The translations under genes were made by a program, and so were the position numbers. The notes under the pieces were generated by a model. That model saw only the letters and a list, made by a program, of their open reading frames with translations. It ran no database searches and was not told the DNA's origin. A DNA stretch of 64,000 bases from the NCBI GenBank assembly GCA_022769485.1, contig JALEJU010000028.1, positions 1-64,000 of the forward strand, in the 5' to 3' direction. Shown here in pieces: positions 16,587-24,540 of the stretch; within the stretch, counting starts at the first letter, position 1, and each line of letters opens with the position of its first letter. The DNA is from Bacillota bacterium (GTDB taxonomy: Bacteria; Bacillota; Clostridia; Peptostreptococcales; Anaerovoracaceae).

Positions 16587-17960
16587 TTACCAGGTGCAGC
16601 CGTTGCAGCCGTTAAACTGAAATGCGGAAGGTCTGTGATCCCGGTGATCTCTGCAATCATCTCTTTCATCGCAGTCACAGGAGGAAGGCGAAACCGAAGA
16701 ATGCCTGGAACCGCAGACACAGTCAGGTGCGAAAGGATCCCTGCATTCTGTGGATTCAATGGAAAGTTCCGTGGACGCCGGGCCGCAGGGAACTCTTCCT
16801 TCGCAGGCGTTGACGCAGAAAAGGGTTCTGCGGACGGCTTCTGCGTGGATGCTGGGTTCCAGTACCAGCTGCGTAACCAAAATGGGTGTATTCCGGGAAC
16901 TGCCGCCTTCGCAGCCGCAGGAATTTTCATCGTCGGTGTCGGAGTGTCTGTTGTTTCGAATACAGATTTCCGGATTAACCATTTTAAGTTTGCCGCCGAA
17001 CTGGAAATTGATGTCGGGGGAAAAGCCGTTGGCTGTACAGGGCAGCGACAGATTGGGAATGGCAAAGCCGGAGGGGCAGCGGTTCGGAACGCAGATATTG
17101 GGAGCGTCATCGTCCAGCGTAAAGGTGGCGGTAAACCGGCAGGTGCGGCCGCCGCTGTTGACCGTGCCGAACAAAGTGAATGTAGCACGTATATCCCAGG
17201 GGCCTACGTCCCGCAGCAGGAAGAAGTGCTTCGTAGGAAGGCCGGCATTGATACAGCGCCTTTTCTGGATTTTGGGCAGAATATCGGCAACTCCGGCTGT
17301 AAACAAGCCGTTGGAGAATTTCAGAGAATCTACTTCAAAACCGTCGATAGTCAGCTGCTCGGGGGAAATGCAGCCCTGCGGTCTGGTGCTGATAAAGTTC
17401 AGGCAGGCAGTGCCGCTCTCCACTGTAAATACGGCGTCGGAATTTAAATTACAGGTGCAGCAGTCGCAGTTGTTTCCGCTGCGGCACCGGCTTGTTTCTC
17501 CGCAGCCGCATCCTCTTTTGCGAAGGGGTTCGGAAAGTTCAATGTCTACATTAAATGTTCCGGACGGCGTACGTCCCGTGTCCAGATTGAACAGAATCGG
17601 ACAGCTGGTAGCCTGGTTATAAGAGTAAACCTTATCCATATATACTAAATTAGGCTGCGATCTTGTGAAATCCACATCGTCGGTGTCAATGCTGGTTCCG
17701 CAGACCCGCCCTAAGCAGGGTTCGCATCCACAGCTGCAATCGCAGTCGCAGTCGCGATCGCAGTCGTGATGCCGGTCGCAGTCGCAGTCGCAGTCGCAGT
17801 CACAGTCGTGGCGCCGGTCGCAGTCGCAGTCACAGTCGTGGCGCCGGTCGCAGCCGCAGTCAAAACGATCTTCACGGCAATCGCAATCGCAGTCGCGGTC
17901 AAAACGATCTTCACGGCAGTCGCAGCTGCCGACAGAATTAGAACAATCATGATGTCTCAT
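16587..17960 (-). CDS. Cysteine-rich protein with Asp-Cys repeat N-terminus, function unknown
   Basis: I do not recognise a family. Translation from ATG at 17960 (AGAGAGG 8 bases before it) gives about 457 residues; an upstream TTG at 18122 lacks a ribosome site. The first 90 residues hold 24 cysteines, mostly as runs of Asp-Cys dipeptides broken by basic blocks such as DRRH, DRHH and REDRF. No signal peptide or membrane helix is seen. The middle (about 90-400) is less biased, with Phe/Thr-rich strand-like stretches (FTLFGTVNSGG, TFTLDDD) and pairs such as CGCGE and CDCCTC. The C-terminus is again Cys/Asp/Arg-rich (SSCDCDERDDC) and ends NGCNGCTW. Metal binding or disulfide cross-linking, for example in a spore or cell-surface coat, is inference. 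It is divergent from an ECF sigma operon. Confidence 0.75.
   Translation of the reverse strand: MRHHDCSNSVGSCDCREDRFDRDCDCDCREDRFDCGCDRRHDCDCDCDRRHDCDCDCDCDCDRHHDCDRDCDCDCSCGCEPCLGRVCGTSIDTDDVDFTRSQPNLVYMDKVYSYNQATSCPILFNLDTGRTPSGTFNVDIELSEPLRKRGCGCGETSRCRSGNNCDCCTCNLNSDAVFTVESGTACLNFISTRPQGCISPEQLTIDGFEVDSLKFSNGLFTAGVADILPKIQKRRCINAGLPTKHFFLLRDVGPWDIRATFTLFGTVNSGGRTCRFTATFTLDDDAPNICVPNRCPSGFAIPNLSLPCTANGFSPDINFQFGGKLKMVNPEICIRNNRHSDTDDENSCGCEGGSSRNTPILVTQLVLEPSIHAEAVRRTLFCVNACEGRVPCGPASTELSIESTECRDPFAPDCVCGSRHSSVSPSSCDCDERDDCRDHRDHRPSAFQFNGCNGCTW
17728..17935. repeat. Tandem repeat tract coding the Asp-Cys region
   Basis: The tract is built from CAGTCG-like hexamers. It contains a perfect 30-base tandem duplication (17791-17820 and 17821-17850) and a 21-base block repeated 39 bases apart (17859-17879 and 17898-17918). 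All unit lengths are multiples of three, so gain or loss of units would keep the reading frame. Confidence 0.85.
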
Positions 17961-18058
17961 GAGAAGAACCTCTCTTTCTATTGCAATAAAACCAGGTGAG
18001 AACGCCGTTCTTGCCTTTTCAGGGCTGCCGGAAGAATTGCGGCGCTCTCCGCTGAAAC

Positions 18059-18094
18059 TATCAAGAGCGGTTCTCCGGCGGAATTCTCTTGATA
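18059..18094. repeat. Inverted repeat in the divergent intergenic region
   Basis: TATCAAGAG (18059-18067) and CTCTTGATA (18086-18094) are perfect complements with an 18-base loop that holds a nested CGG-TTCT-CCG. It lies between the Asp-Cys gene and the sigma factor gene. No T-run follows on either strand, so it is more likely an operator or leader structure than a terminator. A further 11-base palindrome, GAACGCCGTTC, is at 18000-18010. Confidence 0.5.
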
Positions 18095-18226
18095 TGTATG
18101 AGAGGAACTTTGTTTTTTCCAATATATGAAGAATTCTGAGAAGCGTTAAAAAGTTATAAAATAAAAAGAAAAAAATGAAGACAGAAAGGAATTTAAGTCG
18201 TTAAAATAGATGAAAGGGGAAAGGGG

Positions 18227-18760
18227 GTGAGGATCATTTCCAACGCAAATCAAATACTGGAGCAGTGTCTGGCGGATTATTCGGGGCTGGTCTTCACCAT
18301 CTGCTATTCTATGACGGGGGACTATTTTGAAGCAGAAGATCTGGCGCAGGAGACGTTTCTGTCCGCATATCGAAATTTGGATCGGTTTGATGGAAAGAAT
18401 ATGAAAGCATGGCTTGCCCGGATTGCGGCCAATAAGTGCAAGGACTATTTAAAAAGCGCAGCGCGGAGAAGCTATGCGGCGGAGGAAGAACGCTTTTCGA
18501 CTCTGGAAGATCCGGAACCGGGGACGGAGGAACGGATTTTGGAAAAAGAAGCGGAAAATCGACTGCGGCAGGTGTGCGGCGGCCTGAAAGAGCCGTATCA
18601 AAGTATAGCTGTGGCGTACTTTCTTGAAAACCGCAGTTCAAAGGAAATTGCGGAGTCAAGGGGAAAAAATATCAAGACGGTGCAGACCCAGATTTATCGG
18701 GCAAAAGCCATGCTGCGAAAACGATGGAAGGAGGAATTTTCATGCAGGGAAACGGTATGA
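18227..18760 (+). CDS. ECF-type RNA polymerase sigma factor
   Basis: The 177-residue protein has sigma region 2 (YFEAEDLAQETFLSAYRNLDRF, here split as AEDLAQETFL and AYRNLDRF) and region 4 (SSKEIAESRGKNIKTVQTQIYRAK, with KEIAE and TVQTQIYRAK). Regions 1 and 3 are absent, as in extracytoplasmic-function sigma factors. The GTG start is the only start before region 2 and follows GAAAGGGG. Its 3' end overlaps the next gene, a zinc-type anti-sigma factor, by 19 bases, the classic sigma/anti-sigma pair. A GGAAC at 18104-18108 resembles an ECF -35 but has no matching -10. Confidence 0.9.
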   Translation: MRIISNANQILEQCLADYSGLVFTICYSMTGDYFEAEDLAQETFLSAYRNLDRFDGKNMKAWLARIAANKCKDYLKSAARRSYAAEEERFSTLEDPEPGTEERILEKEAENRLRQVCGGLKEPYQSIAVAYFLENRSSKEIAESRGKNIKTVQTQIYRAKAMLRKRWKEEFSCRETV

Positions 18761-19284
18761 GAATGTTTTGCCGGGCGGAAACGGAATCTGCGGCGGGGCA
18801 TGTAACGGAAGAAGTTCTTCGTCAGTTGAAAAACGGAACGCTTTCCGGGGCGCAGAAGGCGGAATCTCTGGCTCACATCGGCTGCTGCAGCCGGTGCAGC
18901 GACGCCTTTGCCCGCTGCTATGAAGAGGCAGAACTTCATCCTCCTTTGGATTTTCAAGCGAGCGTGTACAAAAAAATCAATACGCTGCATGTAACCGTTC
19001 TTCCGATTCTTCAGGAAAGTGCGAAGACGAGACAATTAGGCCCCCGGAAAAAGAAAGACAAGAAAATGGAACTGCGAAATTATGCATTAAAGGTCGCCGC
19101 TGCGGCCTGCGCTACGCTGCTTCTTTTCGGGAGCGCCTGTATGAATGCGGAGAAGGGCATCCCGGGCAGTGCCCATGATTGGATAACGATTGAGAATGCA
19201 AATGTGATTTCGGACGTTATGGACGGTATTTCGGGTTTCATGACAAAGTGGGAGGGATTTTTAGATGATAAAACAGAGAAGTAA
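18742..19284 (+). CDS. Zinc-binding anti-sigma factor, single-pass membrane
   Basis: This 180-residue product contains HxxxCxxC (His-Ile-Gly-Cys-Cys-Ser-Arg-Cys near residues 46-53), the ZAS motif of anti-sigma factors that grip ECF sigma factors. A hydrophobic helix near residues 115-135 follows a basic block (RKKKDKK), giving an N-in topology with about 45 residues outside. ATG at 18742 follows AAGGAGG by 7 bases. It overlaps the sigma gene by 19 bases and the next membrane gene by 20 bases, so expression is coupled. The outside part probably senses the envelope signal. Confidence 0.85.
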   Translation: MQGNGMRMFCRAETESAAGHVTEEVLRQLKNGTLSGAQKAESLAHIGCCSRCSDAFARCYEEAELHPPLDFQASVYKKINTLHVTVLPILQESAKTRQLGPRKKKDKKMELRNYALKVAAAACATLLLFGSACMNAEKGIPGSAHDWITIENANVISDVMDGISGFMTKWEGFLDDKTEK

Positions 19285-19825
19285 ATTTTTGACTGTGGTA
19301 TGCGCGTGTCTGCCGGGAGCGGGTCATATGCTGAACGGTTTTATGAAGCGCGGGTTCTCCTTTATGGCTGCGTTTTTCGGGCTGATTGCTCTGTCGTGGT
19401 TCGTTTATAACCCGGACAATCTTGTTCTGCCCTTAATGGCGCTGGTCTGGTTCTACTCTTTCTTCGACTGCATTAATAAAACGTTTGTCAGCGAAGAAGA
19501 ATTTTATCTGCAGGAAGATGAATATGCTTTCTGTGCGGAAGAGTTTAAGTCCCTGCATTTCTTTGAAAGCAGGAGATGGCGGCTGATCGTAGGCGTAGCG
19601 TTGATTTTAATCGGCGTTTACGCGATCTGGAACGGGCTTATCTGCGAATTCTTGTATCAGCATGTGAGAAATGAAATGGTTTATGAGGTAATCTATGGAA
19701 TAAACAGAAGGCTGCCCAAGCTGGCATTCTCCATTTTGATTATCTGGGGCGGCTGTTATTTGATTCGCGGCAGAAAAAAGGATTTGGATGAGGAAGAGGA
19801 GTATGAAACAGATGGAGAAGAATAA
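19265..19825 (+). CDS. Multi-pass membrane protein, function unknown
   Basis: The 186-residue protein begins with a TM2-like pair, LPGAGHMLNGFMKRGF then a hydrophobic helix, followed by helices at about 50-65, 108-130 and 155-170, and an acidic C-terminal tail (EEEEYETDGEE). The middle is an acidic cytosolic or external loop. It is translated from within the end of the anti-sigma gene. Position suggests it is part of the envelope-stress module controlled by the sigma factor, but no function is recognised. Confidence 0.7.
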   Translation: MIKQRSKFLTVVCACLPGAGHMLNGFMKRGFSFMAAFFGLIALSWFVYNPDNLVLPLMALVWFYSFFDCINKTFVSEEEFYLQEDEYAFCAEEFKSLHFFESRRWRLIVGVALILIGVYAIWNGLICEFLYQHVRNEMVYEVIYGINRRLPKLAFSILIIWGGCYLIRGRKKDLDEEEEYETDGEE

Positions 19826-20159
19826 AGACGAAGGTACGAAGCGAACGGCAGACAGCGGCCGCAGAGTGGGGACGCTGACGTTGGGGATTATCGCCGTGGT
19901 CGTCGGCGTATTGAGCTTGATTTGGGTCATAAACCCGGATTTGGTTTCTATGTATTTTATCTCCCGATTGTGGCCGGCAGTATTGATTCTGATCGGTATC
20001 GAAGTGCTGGCGGCATATGCTGTTAATAAGCCGGAGAAATTGCGGTACGATGGATGGGCTGTGGTTATTGTAATTGCGCTGATGCTGTTTGCGGGAGGTA
20101 TGGCGGCTGTACAGATGGGATTGGAATATATGGCGCAGAACAGTCATATTTACTTATAG
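19788..20159 (+). CDS. Small membrane protein, LiaI/LiaF-N-like
   Basis: This product of about 123 residues has a charged head and three hydrophobic helices (GTLTLGIIAVVVGVLSLIWVI split at its Gly, LWPAVLILIGIEVLAAY, and AVVIVIALMLFAGG). The WPxxLIxIGxE pattern resembles the N-terminal transmembrane region of LiaF and DUF5668 proteins, linked to envelope stress in Firmicutes. The start is uncertain: ATG at 19788, 19803 or 19812 are all in frame, with GAGGAG at 19796-19801 favouring 19812. It overlaps the previous gene by up to 38 bases. Confidence 0.65.
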   Translation: MRKRSMKQMEKNKDEGTKRTADSGRRVGTLTLGIIAVVVGVLSLIWVINPDLVSMYFISRLWPAVLILIGIEVLAAYAVNKPEKLRYDGWAVVIVIALMLFAGGMAAVQMGLEYMAQNSHIYL

Positions 20160-20185
20160 GATAATAAATAATAAATTGAGATCGG

Positions 20186-20232
20186 AAGGGCGGTTCTTTC
20201 TCCCGGGGGAAAGAACATGCCCTTTTCTTTTT
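20186..20232 (+). terminator. Terminator of the sigma factor operon
   Basis: Outer arms GGGC and GCCC and inner arms GTTCTTTC and GAAAGAAC around CCCGGG form a long hairpin followed by TTTTCTTTTT. It lies 27 bases after the last small membrane gene. Confidence 0.85.
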
Positions 20233-20372
20233 GAAATCAAATTCATGTCTTGATTTGAAGTGCTTCTTCCGGAGTAACGGTATTTTTGAATGTGTAGTGG
20301 AGCGATATACGGCAGCACAAGATATAGTGGGTTTTAGAGACAGGAAAAAATTGGAGCACAAAAATAGGCGGA

Positions 20373-20465
20373 AAAGTGGAGGTAAAAACCCATTTTTTAT
20401 TTTATTTTGGTTGAAATAGGGAGGAAATAGGTGTAAAGTGGAGGTACGCTATAAGAAGAGAGTGG
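20373..20465. promoter_or_regulatory. Candidate MraZ-binding boxes
   Basis: AAAGTGGAGGTA occurs exactly twice (20373-20384 and 20435-20446), with a further AGTGGAG at 20461-20467 and weaker AGTGG copies at 20296 and 20326. Repeated GTGG motifs in front of mraZ are the known binding pattern of MraZ in several phyla. The second full box overlaps the candidate -10, and the last overlaps the ribosome site. Confidence 0.6.
20411..20439 (+). promoter_or_regulatory. Candidate mraZ promoter
   Basis: TTGAAA (20411-20416) and TAAAGT (20434-20439) with 17-base spacing. The -10 matches four of six and lies inside a candidate MraZ box. It would drive the whole dcw cluster. Confidence 0.4.
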
Positions 20466-20474
20466 AGAAGCAGG

Positions 20475-20903
20475 ATGTTTATCGGCGAATATCAAAACTC
20501 AATAGATGCAAAAGGCCGGATTATTGTTCCCGCTAAATTCAGGGAGGAACTGGGTTATAAATTCATTCTGACCAAGGGACTGGACAATTGCCTGTTTATC
20601 TACTCTATGGAAGAGTGGAAAAAATTTGAGGACAAATTGAAAAGCTTGCCCGTGTCCAGCAAAGAGGCACGCGCCTTTGTCCGCTATTTCTTTTCCAGCG
20701 CGGTAGAATGCGAGATTGACAAACAGGGACGAATGACAATTCCTCCCATTCTCAGGGAGCATGCGAATATTACGAAAGATTTGGTCACCATCGGCGTTAT
20801 GAGCCGGGTGGAAATCTGGAGCCGGGAGAGCTGGAATGCGTACACTGATGACAGCATGAATTACGATGAAATTGCCGAAAAGATGGCAGAGCTTGGAATT
20901 TAA
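20475..20903 (+). CDS. mraZ: Transcriptional regulator MraZ
   Basis: The 142-residue protein has two AbrB-like repeats, each with the DxxxR signature: DAKGR near residue 11 and DKQGR near residue 82. MraZ forms ring-shaped oligomers and binds GTGG repeats upstream of its own operon to control cell-wall and division genes. It is first in the dcw cluster as usual. Matching repeats are present in front of it. Confidence 0.95.
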   Translation: MFIGEYQNSIDAKGRIIVPAKFREELGYKFILTKGLDNCLFIYSMEEWKKFEDKLKSLPVSSKEARAFVRYFFSSAVECEIDKQGRMTIPPILREHANITKDLVTIGVMSRVEIWSRESWNAYTDDSMNYDEIAEKMAELGI

Positions 20904-20938
20904 AGGTATTTAAACAAAAGCAATATTCGGAGGAAATC

Positions 20939-21874
20939 ATGGAATTCCGGCATACTTCAGTGCTTTTTTCAGAAACAATCGAACAGCTTCGGATCAAACC
21001 GGACGGCGTGTATGTGGACGGCACCCTGGGGGGCGGCGGTCATTCCGCCGGTATTTGCCGGTGCTTAGGGGAAAATGGAACTTTAATCGGAATCGACCGG
21101 GATCAAGACGCTTTGAACGCGGCACAGAACAGGCTTGCGCCCTACGGCTGTAAAAAAAAGTTCGTTCAAAGCAATTATGAAGATATAGAAGATGTTTTGG
21201 CTGAACTGGGAATCTGCGGAATTGACGGAGCGCTTCTGGATTTGGGCGTTTCTTCGTTCCAATTGGACAATCCGGCGAGAGGGTTCTCTTATATGCAGGA
21301 TGCGCCTCTGGATATGCGCATGAACGTTTCGGATTCCCTAACTGCCTACGATGTGATAAATGATTACGGACAGCGGGAGCTGACGCATTTGATTAAAACC
21401 TACGGGGAAGAACGTTGGGCATCCCGCATCAGCGAATTTATTGTAAAGGAACGAAAAAAACGCCCGATTGAAACTACGTTTCAGCTGGTGGATATTATAA
21501 AAGCCGCGGTTCCGGCAGCGGCCAGAAGGGATGGACCCCATCCGGCAAAGCGTACGTTTCAGGCGATCCGCATTGAGGTAAACGATGAACTCGGGCAGTT
21601 GGAACGGTCGCTTGATCGGTTTATCGATGCATTGAACAGCGGAGGCCGCTTTTGCGTGATTACATTCCATTCGTTAGAGGATCGGATCGTAAAGGAAACA
21701 TTTCAGCGCAGGCTGAATCCGTGTACTTGCCCGAAAGAATTTCCGGTCTGCGTATGCGGAAAGGTTTCCGACACGGTTAAAGTAAGCGGCAAGCCGATCT
21801 TACCGGGTAAAGAAGAACTGGAAGAAAATCCAAGAGCGCGCAGCGCCAAGCTGCGGGTAATAGAAAAGAGGTAA
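20939..21874 (+). CDS. rsmH: 16S rRNA (cytosine-N4)-methyltransferase RsmH
   Basis: The 311-residue SAM enzyme shows [23 protein letters not shown] and the later [18 protein letters not shown] motif. It methylates N4 of C1402 in the decoding region of 16S rRNA. GGAGG precedes ATG by 7 bases. It is the standard second gene of the dcw cluster, formerly mraW. Confidence 0.97.
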   Translation: MEFRHTSVLFSETIEQLRIKPDGVYVDGTLGGGGHSAGICRCLGENGTLIGIDRDQDALNAAQNRLAPYGCKKKFVQSNYEDIEDVLAELGICGIDGALLDLGVSSFQLDNPARGFSYMQDAPLDMRMNVSDSLTAYDVINDYGQRELTHLIKTYGEERWASRISEFIVKERKKRPIETTFQLVDIIKAAVPAAARRDGPHPAKRTFQAIRIEVNDELGQLERSLDRFIDALNSGGRFCVITFHSLEDRIVKETFQRRLNPCTCPKEFPVCVCGKVSDTVKVSGKPILPGKEELEENPRARSAKLRVIEKR

Positions 21875-21880
21875 AAATTT

Positions 21881-22327
21881 ATGATGGCAGCAGAAAAATG
21901 GTACGAATATCAGGCTAATTATCAAAAATACGGGTTTGATATGCAGCCTCGCCCCATTCCCGCGGCAAAAGAAAAACCGGCAAAAAAGACGGAACTTTGT
22001 GCCAGCGATAAACTGCATATTTTAGGATTACTCCTTTTGGTAGGTCTGCTCTGCATCGGTATGGTTATTACAACCGCTTACGGCGCCAAAGCCCAGTATA
22101 ATATAAATCAGATCAAAGCGGAGTGCGATTCCCTGCAGGGAGAAATTCAAAATCTGGATGTGGCTATTAAAAGTGCTGTCAGCATTGAAAGTGTAGAGAG
22201 GAAAGCAGTGGAGGAATTGGAAATGATTTATCCGTCCTCCGCGGATATTGCATATGTAGACTGCGGCAGCCAGGAAACGGAGAAGTTTTCCTTGGCGCTG
22301 AAAGAGAACGCATATCCGGTGAATTAG
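21881..22327 (+). CDS. ftsL: Cell division protein FtsL-like, bitopic
   Basis: A 148-residue protein with a basic cytosolic part, one hydrophobic helix (LHILGLLLLVGLLCIGMVI, about residues 47-65) and an external coiled-coil-like segment (IKAECDSLQGEIQNL). This is the architecture of FtsL/DivIC, which forms a trimer with DivIB to activate the septal synthase. Sequence conservation in the family is low, so the call rests on topology and its place between rsmH and the PBP gene. Two adjacent ATG codons are possible starts. Confidence 0.75.
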   Translation: MMAAEKWYEYQANYQKYGFDMQPRPIPAAKEKPAKKTELCASDKLHILGLLLLVGLLCIGMVITTAYGAKAQYNINQIKAECDSLQGEIQNLDVAIKSAVSIESVERKAVEELEMIYPSSADIAYVDCGSQETEKFSLALKENAYPVN

Positions 22328-22382
22328 CATAAAGGACGATAAAGTTACGTAAACTGAACAAAAGAATTTCATAAACGGCAAG

Positions 22383-22425
22383 ATCGGATAACAAAAAAGG
22401 GCGGCGAACTGGGTATCCGATTTTT
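22383..22425 (+). terminator. Terminator-like hairpin between ftsL and the PBP gene
   Basis: ATCGGATA (22383-22390) and TATCCGAT (22414-22421) pair perfectly over a 23-base loop and run into TTTTTG. It lies about 36 bases before the next start. A hairpin with a long loop inside the operon suggests partial termination or attenuation. Confidence 0.5.
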
Positions 22426-22461
22426 GTTTATCAGGAAAGAATCGATTGGGGAGAACAAACG

Positions 22462-24477
22462 GTGAAATCGTCAAAAAGCAGAATGAGGGCACCTTCAAAT
22501 TTAACAAAAAAACGTTTGGTTCTATTCTTTGTGCTGGTTTGCATTGCGTGTGTAGGGCTTTCCTTTCGTGTGGGCTGGATTCAGATCATCGACAGCGAGC
22601 GGTATGAGGAGGCTGCTGTAGCACAGCAGACAAGAGATACGCCTATTGCCGCGGCGAGAGGCGTGATTTATGACAGAAACGGAAAAGAACTGGCGGTCAG
22701 CGCTACTACAAATACTGTTTGGGTATTTCCGGCCAATTTGGCTTCGGCGAAGACCCAGGAGGAGAAAGAAAAAAAGATCGATCATGCGGTAGAAGCTTTT
22801 TCGGAAATTCTGGAAATGGAGGAAGATGAAGTCCGCGGGATCATAACACAGAAAAAGAGCATTGTTAAATTAGCTAAGTATGTAAGCAAGGAGCAGGCTG
22901 ATGCCATCCGGGAAGCAAAAATTTCAGGCGTTTCTATTGCGGAAGATGTAAAGCGGTATTATCCTTTGGGAGCGTTTGCGTCTCATGTGCTTGGAAGTAC
23001 TACGGATGACAATCAGGGTCTTTCCGGCATTGAATTGAAATACAATAAATATTTGTCCGGTGTTTCCGGAAGGTGGATCAAGAACGCGGACATTGCCGGC
23101 AGCAGTTTGACTTACGGCGTGGAAAAATATTATCCGGCGGAAGACGGTTTAAGTGTGGTTTTGACCATTGACGAAGTCATTCAGCATTATGTGGAAAAAG
23201 CCATCGCTACCGTACAGCAGAACACGCAGGCGAAGCGGGTTATGTGCGTAATGACGGATCCGGAAACCGGAGAAGTGTTGGCTATGGCTAAGACCCCTGA
23301 GTATGACTCTAATAATCCCAGGGTGCCTTTGGATGAGGAAGAAGCCAAAAAACTGGAATCTCTTCCGGCAGAAGAACAGGTGGCGTATTGGAATGAAATG
23401 TGGAGAAACCCTCTGGTCAGCGATACCTACGAACCCGGTTCCACATTTAAACTGCTTACGACTTCTATCGCTCTGGAAGAGGGGGTTACGAGAACATCGG
23501 AAACATTTACCTGTACCGGAAGCTATAATGTAGCGGGTACAATTTTGAAGTGCTGGCGTTCTCAGAATCCTCACGGAACAGAAACCCTGGCTCAGGCGGT
23601 GCAGAATTCCTGCAACCCGGTATTTATTCAGCTTGCGGCGCGGGTAGGAAAAGAGACCTATTACGATTATCTGGAACGTTTCGGAATTACCGAGAAAACC
23701 GGTATTGATTTTCCCGGTGAAGGCGGAAACATTCTGCAGGCGGAGGCTAATGTAGGTCCGGTGGAACTGGCTACGATTTCCTACGGGCAGGGAATTGCGG
23801 TTACGCCTATCAGCTTGATTACAGCGGTTTCGGCAATCGGCAATGAGGGGAAAATGATGCAGCCTCATCTGGTAAAGGCTCTGGTGGATTCTGACGGCAA
23901 TGAGGTGGAAACCTTTGAGCCTACTGTGGTTCGGCAAGTGATTTCCAAGCAGACCGCTTCGGAAATGTGTCTGATTATGGAATCTGTTGTATCGGAAGGC
24001 GGCGGCGGGAATGCCAAGATTCCCGGCTACCGTATCGGCGGCAAGACCGGTACCGCGAATAAAGCGGAAAACGGCGGCTATTCCAGCGATACATATTCTT
24101 CTTTTATAGGTATGGCGCCTATGGACGATCCGAAGGTCGCGATTCTTTTGATCGTGGATAGCCCTGTAGGTGTAAAATACGGAAGCGTGACGGCGGCTCC
24201 CGGTGTAAAAGCGATTTTGCAGGATGTGCTGCGTTACCTGGATATTCAGCCTCAGTATACGGAAGAGGAAAAAGCGGAGCTGCAGAATAAAATGGTTGCC
24301 GTTCCTGATGTAGTAAACGAAGGCTGCAGTGTAGCCGTGGGAAAATTGGCCGGATTAGGTTTGACATATACGATCTCCGGAGAAAGTTCGGGCGAAGATG
24401 ATGTTGTTGTGGATCAGTACCCCAAACAGGGGGAAAAAGTTGAAAAAGGTTCTGCCGTATATTTGTATTTGAAGTAG
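22462..24477 (+). CDS. Class B penicillin-binding protein 2 with PASTA domain (SpoVD/PBP2B type)
   Basis: The 671-residue protein has a cytosolic basic tail, one anchor helix (LVLFFVLVCIACVGLSF), the PBP dimer domain, and a transpeptidase domain with SxxK STFK at 327-330, SxN SCN at 383-385 and KTGT at 528-531. One PASTA domain closes the chain (about 612-671). It cross-links septal peptidoglycan with its SEDS partner encoded downstream. Whether it is the division enzyme (FtsI/PBP2B) or the spore-cortex SpoVD cannot be settled here; the dcw position allows both. GTG start after GGGGAGA. Confidence 0.92.
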   Translation: MKSSKSRMRAPSNLTKKRLVLFFVLVCIACVGLSFRVGWIQIIDSERYEEAAVAQQTRDTPIAAARGVIYDRNGKELAVSATTNTVWVFPANLASAKTQEEKEKKIDHAVEAFSEILEMEEDEVRGIITQKKSIVKLAKYVSKEQADAIREAKISGVSIAEDVKRYYPLGAFASHVLGSTTDDNQGLSGIELKYNKYLSGVSGRWIKNADIAGSSLTYGVEKYYPAEDGLSVVLTIDEVIQHYVEKAIATVQQNTQAKRVMCVMTDPETGEVLAMAKTPEYDSNNPRVPLDEEEAKKLESLPAEEQVAYWNEMWRNPLVSDTYEPGSTFKLLTTSIALEEGVTRTSETFTCTGSYNVAGTILKCWRSQNPHGTETLAQAVQNSCNPVFIQLAARVGKETYYDYLERFGITEKTGIDFPGEGGNILQAEANVGPVELATISYGQGIAVTPISLITAVSAIGNEGKMMQPHLVKALVDSDGNEVETFEPTVVRQVISKQTASEMCLIMESVVSEGGGGNAKIPGYRIGGKTGTANKAENGGYSSDTYSSFIGMAPMDDPKVAILLIVDSPVGVKYGSVTAAPGVKAILQDVLRYLDIQPQYTEEEKAELQNKMVAVPDVVNEGCSVAVGKLAGLGLTYTISGESSGEDDVVVDQYPKQGEKVEKGSAVYLYLK

Positions 24478-24540
24478 TAATAAAATCGAAATAAAAAAAA
24501 CGGCTTCGGCGGGACTTTTTCCGAAAGGAAGGAGACCTGC

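Larger units (their letters stand above)
20160..20474. other. Intergenic region before mraZ
   Basis: About 315 bases. It holds the terminator of the sigma operon (20186-20232), then AGTGG boxes at 20296, 20326, 20375, 20437 and 20461, and a candidate promoter (20411-20439). An open frame at 20231-20419 lacks a proper start and ribosome site and is not called a gene. Confidence 0.6.

Noticed and set aside
16572..17622. Long plus-strand frames opposite the Asp-Cys gene
   Set aside because: They lack ribosome sites and recognisable motifs, while the minus frame has a good start and continuous Cys pattern.
17728..17935. Possible CRISPR-like repeats
   Set aside because: Units are tandem without spacers and lie inside a coding frame.
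17766..17999. Val-Ala repeat frame on the plus strand opposite the Asp-Cys gene
   Set aside because: It is the antisense shadow of the GAC-TGC repeats; no ribosome site and no family features.
18104..18108. GGAAC as an ECF-type -35 before the sigma gene
   Set aside because: No CGTC-like -10 at 15-17 bases downstream.
18123..18226. Housekeeping promoter for the sigma operon
   Set aside because: Several AT-rich -10-like strings occur, but none has a matching -35.
20231..20419. 62-codon frame before mraZ
   Set aside because: Starts at TTG without a ribosome site and overlaps the terminator and candidate MraZ boxes.
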